From Candidatus Aenigmatarchaeota archaeon (lineage in GTDB: Archaea; Aenigmatarchaeota; Aenigmatarchaeia; Aenigmatarchaeales; Aenigmatarchaeaceae), in the NCBI GenBank assembly GCA_018221065.1, contig JAAOXY010000048.1:1-8142 (forward strand): a DNA stretch of 8,142 nucleotides, read 5' to 3'. Below the pieces are notes generated by a model. It made no database searches. It was given only the letters and a program-made list of their open reading frames with translations, and was not told the origin of the DNA. Below are positions 4,208 to 8,142 of the stretch, one piece after another; the first letter of the stretch is position 1; the number at the start of each line of letters is the position of its first letter. The position numbers and the translations under genes are program-made.

Positions 4208-5001
4208 ATATGGTTAAAGTAATAGGTTTAGATGGAAAAGGAACAAGCGAAGTAAGCTTACCTAAAGTATTTTCTACACCATTTAGACCAGATGTAATAC
4301 AAAGAGCAGTTCTTGCAATTCAAAGTCATAAGAGACAACCTTATGGTGTTGACCCAAGAGCTGGATTAAGATCAGCAGCTCATTTTCATGGTGTTAAAGA
4401 TACAAGATATTCTATGAAGAATAAAGAAATTGCAAGAATGCCAAGATCACATAATACTTCTCCGGCACAACAATTGAGAGCAAGGATAGTACCGCAGGCT
4501 GTGTCAGGTAGAAAAGCACATCCACCAAAGGCATACAAAGTGTGGGCACAAAAGATGAATAAAAAAGAAAATGTTCTTGCAATAAAATCTGCAATTGCAG
4601 CAACAACAATGTTTGAACTTGTTTCTGCAAGACACACAGTAAAAGAAATTGAATTACCAATTATTATAACAGACAAATTACAAGAGATACAAAAAACAAG
4701 CAACTTGAGAAAAATACTTGGAACAGTTGGTTGTCAAGAAGATCTTGAAAGAGCAATACTGAAAAAAGTAAGACCGGGTAAGGGAACAATGAGAGGAAGA
4801 AGATACAAGAGAAAAACTTCTGTTCTTATTGTTGTTTCTGATGATAAAGGTCTTGTAAAAGCAGCAAGCAATATTCCTGGTGTTGATGTTTGTCATGTTA
4901 AAAATCTTAATGTTGAATTACTTGCTCCTGGTACACAAGCAGGAAGACTTACAATCTGGAGTGAATCATCAATAAAACAATTAGGTGAAATTTATGGCTG
5001 A
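4204..5001 (+). CDS. rpl4: 50S ribosomal protein L4 (uL4, archaeal L4e type)
   Basis: This protein of up to 265 residues has the conserved PYGVDPRAGLRSAAHFHG (46-63), the extended loop with PRSHNTSPAQQLRARIVPQ (80-98) reaching into the exit tunnel, PGKGTMRGRRYK (191-202), and the archaeal C-terminus NVELLAPGTQAGRLTIWSE. Two starts are possible. The ATG at 4204 overlaps the L3 stop. The ATG at 4210 sits 8 nt after AGGT (4198-4201) and gives the more usual MVKVIGLDG opening. The second has the better Shine-Dalgarno spacing. The 3' end overlaps the L23 start by 8 nt, so translation is probably coupled. Some L4 proteins also repress their own operon; nothing here shows that directly. Confidence 0.96.
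   Translation: MNMVKVIGLDGKGTSEVSLPKVFSTPFRPDVIQRAVLAIQSHKRQPYGVDPRAGLRSAAHFHGVKDTRYSMKNKEIARMPRSHNTSPAQQLRARIVPQAVSGRKAHPPKAYKVWAQKMNKKENVLAIKSAIAATTMFELVSARHTVKEIELPIIITDKLQEIQKTSNLRKILGTVGCQEDLERAILKKVRPGKGTMRGRRYKRKTSVLIVVSDDKGLVKAASNIPGVDVCHVKNLNVELLAPGTQAGRLTIWSESSIKQLGEIYG
4983..4988 (+). promoter_or_regulatory. Shine-Dalgarno site deciding the L23 start
   Basis: AGGTGA matches the archaeal 16S 3' end (anti-SD core CACCU) and is 5 nt from the ATG at 4994. It overlaps the only alternative start (GTG 4985), which rules that start out as likely. Confidence 0.7.
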
Positions 5002-5281
5002 AGAAACAAAAAGACCATTAGTAGATCCATGGACAATAATTTTGCAGCCATATCTAACTGAAAAATCAATCGGAAAAATTGAAACTGAAAATAAACTTGT
5101 ATTCATAGTTAATAGAAAATCAACAAAGAAAAATATTAAGTGGGCTGTTCAAAAAGCACTTGATGTTAAAGTTGAAAAAATACAAACAACAATTGATCAA
5201 AAAGGAAGAAAAAAAGCTTGGATAAAACTTGCTAAAGGATTTTCAGCAAGTGATATTGCTACAAGATTTGGTATGTTGTGA
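4994..5281 (+). CDS. rpl23: 50S ribosomal protein L23 (uL23)
   Basis: The 95 residues include the family hallmarks YLTEKSIGKIETENKLVFIV (about 20-39) and the KKNIKWAVQKALDVKVEKIQT helix-strand unit. L23 lines the tunnel exit and docks SRP and nascent-chain factors. An in-frame GTG at 4985 would add three residues, but it lies inside the Shine-Dalgarno AGGTGA (4983-4988), whose spacing of 5 nt points to the ATG at 4994. The L4 stop is 4999-5001, an 8-nt overlap. The C-terminus (AKGFSASDIATRFGML) is typical for archaeal L23. Confidence 0.96.
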   Translation: MAEETKRPLVDPWTIILQPYLTEKSIGKIETENKLVFIVNRKSTKKNIKWAVQKALDVKVEKIQTTIDQKGRKKAWIKLAKGFSASDIATRFGML

Positions 5282-5286
5282 TAAAT

Positions 5287-5523
5287 ATGGTTGTAAATAA
5301 TCCTGCAGTTTTGAGACCTATTGTAATTAGAAGATTACGTAGTGAAGGGTATAGTGCAGAATTAATTTCAGATGAAATTATTGATCATGCAGCATTGACT
5401 TATTTCAATGAAGAAGTGGCTAATCCGACTGGTGTTAACATACCATCACCAGATGTTGTTGTTGATAATATTTGTAAAACATTTTACAGAGAGTTGAGTC
5501 GAATAGTTTCGGCTAATCAATAG
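5287..5523 (+). CDS. Unknown 78-residue protein inserted between L23 and L2
   Basis: This is no ribosomal protein I recognise. Archaeal operons normally run L23 directly into L2. The protein is neutral to acidic and probably mostly helical. It has a basic N-terminal helix (PIVIRRLRSEGYSAELISDE), then an acidic/aromatic stretch (DHAALTYFNEEV), a Pro/Gly/Asn-rich turn (about 47-55) and a C-terminal helix (DVVVDNICKTFYRELSRIV). The first half is compatible with a small helix-turn-helix-like fold, but that is a guess. An ATG at 5287 lies 4 nt after GTGAT (5278-5282), a Shine-Dalgarno piece; a GTG at 5278 would add three residues and overlap the L23 stop. Its stop TAG (5521-5523) overlaps the L2 Shine-Dalgarno. 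Codons include CGT, CGA, TCG, CCG and GGG, which are rarer in its AGA/GGA-dominated neighbours, suggesting a different history or weaker expression. Confidence 0.8.
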   Translation: MVVNNPAVLRPIVIRRLRSEGYSAELISDEIIDHAALTYFNEEVANPTGVNIPSPDVVVDNICKTFYRELSRIVSANQ

Positions 5524-5527
5524 GTGA
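5522..5527 (+). promoter_or_regulatory. L2 Shine-Dalgarno overlapping the upstream stop codon
   Basis: AGGTGA begins at the A of the preceding TAG stop and is 4 nt from the L2 ATG, so terminating ribosomes sit on the L2 initiation site. This implies the inserted ORF is translationally coupled to L2. Confidence 0.7.
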
Positions 5528-5531
5528 TTGA

Positions 5532-6227
5532 ATGGGAAAAAGAATAATTGCAAGAGCAAGAGGAAAAGGCGGACCAGCATACAAGTCCCCTAGTCACAGA
5601 TTCATCGCTAAACCAACTTATGCTTTTTCTGGAAACGCAAAAATACTTGACATTGTTCATGATCCTGCAAGATCAACACCTTTGTTAAAAGTTTTTACAG
5701 AAGATGATAAAAAAGAACTTTACATGTTAGCAACTGAAGGTGTTAAAGTTGGTGATAACATTGTAAAAGGAAATGAAATTAAGAATGGAAACATTTTAAG
5801 ATTAAAAGATATACCAAAAGGTTCTCATGTTTATGCAATTGAAATGACTCCTGGAGGCGGACCAAAATTATGTTGTGCATGTGGAACAAAAGCAATTATT
5901 GTTAATCAGGAAGAGAAGAAGACAATAATTAAACTTCCTTCAAAAAGGTTTAAGAACATGCATCCAAACTGTTTTGCAACATTAGGAATTCCAGCAGGAA
6001 GTGGTGCAAGAGAAAAACCATTATTGAAAGCAGGTACTGCTTATCATAAAAAACGTGCAAGAAATAAACTTTACCCAAGAACATCTGCATCTGCGATGAA
6101 TGCAGTAGATCATCCTTTCGGTGGTTCAGGTAAACCAGGTATTCCTAAGTCACGTCCAAGAAACGCACCACCGGGTGCTAAAGTTGGTGCAATTGCATCA
6201 AAGAGAACAGGTAAGAAGAAGAGGTAG
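5532..6227 (+). CDS. rpl2: 50S ribosomal protein L2 (uL2)
   Basis: The 231 residues match the archaeal length. The protein starts MGKRIIARARGKGGPAYKSP, as archaeal L2 does. The central SH3-like/OB barrel includes VKVGDNI and IPKGSHVYAIEMTPGGGPKL. The C-terminal segment has AGTAYHKKRARNKLYPRTSA and AMNAVDHPFGGSGKPG, with the His needed near the peptidyl-transferase centre, and ends in a NAPPGAKVGAIASKRTG tail. The usual HQH-type segment after GGG is replaced by GSGKPGIPKSRP. CxxC-like cysteines (CCACGTKA) occur about residue 114. L2 bridges 23S rRNA domains and joins the two subunits. Confidence 0.97.
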   Translation: MGKRIIARARGKGGPAYKSPSHRFIAKPTYAFSGNAKILDIVHDPARSTPLLKVFTEDDKKELYMLATEGVKVGDNIVKGNEIKNGNILRLKDIPKGSHVYAIEMTPGGGPKLCCACGTKAIIVNQEEKKTIIKLPSKRFKNMHPNCFATLGIPAGSGAREKPLLKAGTAYHKKRARNKLYPRTSASAMNAVDHPFGGSGKPGIPKSRPRNAPPGAKVGAIASKRTGKKKR

Positions 6228-6232
6228 ATGAT

Positions 6233-6613
6233 ATGGCTAAGATATTTACATACAAAGGAAAAACAATTGAAGAGTTGCAACAAATGAGCATAGAAGAGTT
6301 TGCTAAAATTGTTCCTACAAGACAAAGAAGAAGTTTGTTGAGAGGATTTAGTGATAAACAGAAAAAGTTTTTAGAGAAATTAAAGACTGCACAAAAACCT
6401 CCAAGAACTCAATGTAGAGATATTATAATCATACCACAAATGGTCGGAAAGATCATAATGGTTCATAATGGAAAGGAATGGATGAGAGTTGATGTAGTAA
6501 CAGAAATGTTAGGACACAGACTTGGTGAATTTGCATTAACAAGAAAGAAAACAATGCATAGTGCACCTGGTGTTGGCGCTACAAAGAGTTCAAAGTTCCT
6601 ACCGTTGAAGTGA
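6233..6613 (+). CDS. rps19: 30S ribosomal protein S19 (uS19)
   Basis: The 126-residue archaeal S19 has an N-terminal extension (FTYKGKTIEELQQMSIEEFA) typical of archaea/eukaryotes, a TRQRRSLLRG motif, and the core RDIIIIPQMVGKIIMVHNGK and MLGHRLGEFALTRKKTMHSA. It sits in the 30S head near the A-site finger. The ATG follows the L2 stop by 5 nt; GAGGT at 6221-6225 is a plausible Shine-Dalgarno. Its TGA (6611-6613) lies in the AGTGAT that serves L22. Confidence 0.97.
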   Translation: MAKIFTYKGKTIEELQQMSIEEFAKIVPTRQRRSLLRGFSDKQKKFLEKLKTAQKPPRTQCRDIIIIPQMVGKIIMVHNGKEWMRVDVVTEMLGHRLGEFALTRKKTMHSAPGVGATKSSKFLPLK

Positions 6614-6619
6614 TGAAAT

Positions 6620-7243
6620 ATGGCTATTGGATATACGTTCCCAGTTGAAAAAGAAATGGCTTGCGCAAAGTCAACTTTGTCAGTATCAGCTATACATGCA
6701 CAAACAGTATGTAAGAAAATAAATGGGAAAGAGTTTTTGAAAGCAAAGAAGTTTATTGAAGATGTTAGAGATGAGAAAGTTTCAATAAATGGAAGATATT
6801 ATACAAAGACTGTAACAGAGATTGCAAAACTTTTGCATACAGCAGAAGCAAATGCAATAGCACAAAATCATGATACAGAAGCAATGAAACTTTTCATTTC
6901 AGTTTCAAAGGGACCAAGACTTTATAGAGCTAAAAGAAAAAGATCATTTGGTCTTGCAATGAAGATTGCAAATCTTCAAGTTATATTGAAACCGTTTGTA
7001 AAGAAACAAAAGAAAACTAAAGTAGAACCTAAAAAAGAAACCAAAAAAGAAGTTCCTAAAGAAGAACCTAAGGTAGAAGTTAAAGAAGAACCTAAATCAG
7101 AAGAGAAGGTTGAAGAAAAGAAAGAGGAACCCAAAGTTGAAGAAAAGAAAGAGGAACCTGTAGAAGAAAAGAAAGAGGAACCCAAAGTTGAAGAAGTAAA
7201 AGAAGAAGTTCCAAAAGAGGAACCAAAATCTGAAGGTGAATAG
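6620..7243 (+). CDS. rpl22: 50S ribosomal protein L22 (uL22) with a long Lys/Glu/Pro tail
   Basis: Residues 1-127 form a compact uL22: YTFPVEKEMACAKSTLSVSA, the helix KEFLKAKKFIEDVRDEKV, TAEANAIAQNHD, and the tunnel-side strand KLFISVSKGPRLYRAKRKRS. About 80 residues (128-207) follow, made almost only of K, E, P and V, with VEEKKEEP units. Archaeal L22 is normally about 150 residues without such a tail. The tail is probably disordered and highly charged, and should project from the ribosome surface. AGTGAT (6609-6614) lies 5 nt before the ATG and contains the S19 stop. The stop TAG abuts the S3 ATG. Confidence 0.95.
   Translation: MAIGYTFPVEKEMACAKSTLSVSAIHAQTVCKKINGKEFLKAKKFIEDVRDEKVSINGRYYTKTVTEIAKLLHTAEANAIAQNHDTEAMKLFISVSKGPRLYRAKRKRSFGLAMKIANLQVILKPFVKKQKKTKVEPKKETKKEVPKEEPKVEVKEEPKSEEKVEEKKEEPKVEEKKEEPVEEKKEEPKVEEVKEEVPKEEPKSEGE
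7109..7183 (+). repeat. Imperfect tandem repeats in the L22 tail
   Basis: Three 24-nt units coding VEEKKEEP lie at 7109-7132, 7136-7159 and 7160-7183, the first two separated by an AAA (Lys) codon. The 47 nt at 7136-7182 are identical to 8057-8103 in the S3 gene. Confidence 0.85.
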
Positions 7244-8142
7244 ATGGCACAAGAAAAACAATTCGTTAATGAAGCTCTAAAGAGATTGCAGATAGAAGAA
7301 TTCCTACAAAAGGAATTTAGTAGAGCTGGTTATAGTCATAGTGAAATACAAAGAACACCTTTGAGTATGAGAGTAACTATTTATGCTCACAAGCCGGGAT
7401 TGATAATCGGTAGAGGTGGAAGAAATATTGAAATGATTTCACGAAAACTTTCAACAGATTTTGGATATGATAATCCACAAATTGATGTTCAAGAGATAAG
7501 AAATCCTGATACTGATCCAGAAATTGTTGCAAAGCAAATAGCTTCTGGTATAGAAAGAGGATTTAATTATAAGAGAATTGCGAACTTGACTGTTCAAAGA
7601 GTAATGAATGCAGGTGCAGTTGGTATTGCAATAAGAATCGGTGGTAAAGTAGGTGGCGAGATGTCTAGAGTAGAAAAATTCTCTGCTGGCTATCTAAAGT
7701 TCGCTGGTGATCCTGCTGATACATTGGTAAAGAAAGCTTATGCAAGAGCAAAAGTAAAACTTGGACTTATTGGAATTCAGGTAAGAATACTTCCTGTTCT
7801 TCCAGCAGAAAGAGTTGTAATGCAAAAGATTGAGGCATTGACCAGAGAAGAATTAATAGCAGCACCTCTTGCAATTGAAGAAGTAAAAGAGGAAAAGAAA
7901 GTTGAAGAAAAGAAAGAAGAATTAAAAGTTAAAACAAAAGAAGAGAGAGATGATCAAGATAATATTGCAGAAATTAAAATGGGTGAAAATGCTCCAGTGA
8001 AAGTAGAAGTTCCAAAAGAAGTTGCAAATGCTGAAGAAGTGAAAGAAGAAGTAAAGGTTGAAGAAAAGAAAGAGGAACCTGTAGAAGAAAAGAAAGAGGA
8101 ACCTGTAGAAGAAAAGAAAGAGGAACCTGTAGAAGAAAAGAA
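7244..8142 (+). CDS. rps3: 30S ribosomal protein S3 (uS3), C-terminus cut by the window end
   Basis: It is open for 299 codons with no stop before the window end. Residues 1-205 are a normal archaeal S3. The type II KH domain carries the GxxG loop in HKPGLIIGRGGRNI (about 49-62). The C-terminal domain includes GAVGIAIRIGGKVGGEMSR (124-142) and IGIQVRILP. S3 lines the mRNA entry channel and helps unwind mRNA. From about residue 208 a Lys/Glu/Pro-rich tail begins, and it is still running in VEEKKEEP repeats at the end. S3 tails of this kind are common in archaea, but this one is long and shares DNA sequence with the L22 tail. AGGTGA (7234-7239) inside the L22 end is the Shine-Dalgarno, 4 nt before the ATG. 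L29 would be expected next. Confidence 0.96.
   Translation, partial: MAQEKQFVNEALKRLQIEEFLQKEFSRAGYSHSEIQRTPLSMRVTIYAHKPGLIIGRGGRNIEMISRKLSTDFGYDNPQIDVQEIRNPDTDPEIVAKQIASGIERGFNYKRIANLTVQRVMNAGAVGIAIRIGGKVGGEMSRVEKFSAGYLKFAGDPADTLVKKAYARAKVKLGLIGIQVRILPVLPAERVVMQKIEALTREELIAAPLAIEEVKEEKKVEEKKEELKVKTKEERDDQDNIAEIKMGENAPVKVEVPKEVANAEEVKEEVKVEEKKEEPVEEKKEEPVEEKKEEPVEEK
8057..8142 (+). repeat. 24-bp tandem repeats in the S3 tail, running off the window
   Basis: Units of 24 nt start at 8057, 8081 and 8105, and a fourth, partial one at 8129. Each codes VEEKKEEP. Units differ only at the third position of the first codon triplet region (gtt versus gta). The array length is unknown because the window ends inside it. 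Confidence 0.9.

Noticed and set aside
6976..7185. Minus-strand ORF with Gly-Ser-Phe repeats
   Set aside because: It is the antisense reading of the Lys/Glu/Pro repeats of the L22 tail; no promoter or start signal of its own.
8057..8142. CRISPR-like direct repeats
   Set aside because: Repeats are back-to-back without spacers, lie in frame and encode the S3 tail.
1..8142. Mobile element, toxin-antitoxin, defence or CRISPR system
   Set aside because: No transposase, integrase, terminal repeats or defence-type domains were found; the window is mainly housekeeping translation genes.

Overview
The window is an AT-rich archaeal chromosome segment. The evidence is archaeal-type ribosomal proteins (L3, L4, L23, L2, S19, L22, S3, S10), the C-terminus of EF-1alpha, TATA boxes set 26-28 nt before leaderless start codons, AGGTGA-type Shine-Dalgarno sites inside the ribosomal operon, and a tRNA-Ser gene interrupted by bulge-helix-bulge introns. 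Small genes, tight gaps and low GC fit a DPANN-type archaeon (Woesearchaeota/Pacearchaeota-like), but that placement is an inference and not shown by any marker here.

Layout. Positions 1-69 are the end of the EF-1alpha gene, closed by a perfect hairpin. Facing it on the minus strand is a stand-alone response-regulator receiver (98-485) whose frame is broken by one extra A in an A8 tract just after the start codon. From 578 come single genes on the plus strand, each with its own promoter: S10, a cupin-like protein, a TauE/SafE-type permease, tRNA-Ser(GGA) with two apparent introns, a 67-residue membrane peptide resembling the start of an ABC exporter, and an 87-residue CxxC protein. A 175-nt spacer (3073-3247) holds two TATA-like boxes and a GC-richer leader. 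It feeds the S10/spc-type ribosomal operon: L3, L4, L23, an unrecognised 78-residue ORF, L2, S19, L22 and S3 (S3 runs off the window end).

How it works together. Ribosomal genes overlap or abut, and Shine-Dalgarno sites sit on or next to the preceding stop codons, so translation is probably coupled. The upstream genes use the leaderless mode instead. The EF-1alpha, S10, tRNA-Ser order resembles the arrangement I recall from other archaea, here interrupted by the receiver, cupin and permease genes.

No mobile element, CRISPR array, toxin-antitoxin or defence system was seen. The most notable items are the two-intron tRNA-Ser with a non-canonical 30/31 intron, the homopolymer frameshift in the receiver gene, the unknown ORF between L23 and L2, and the near-identical Lys/Glu/Pro repeat tails on adjacent L22 and S3.
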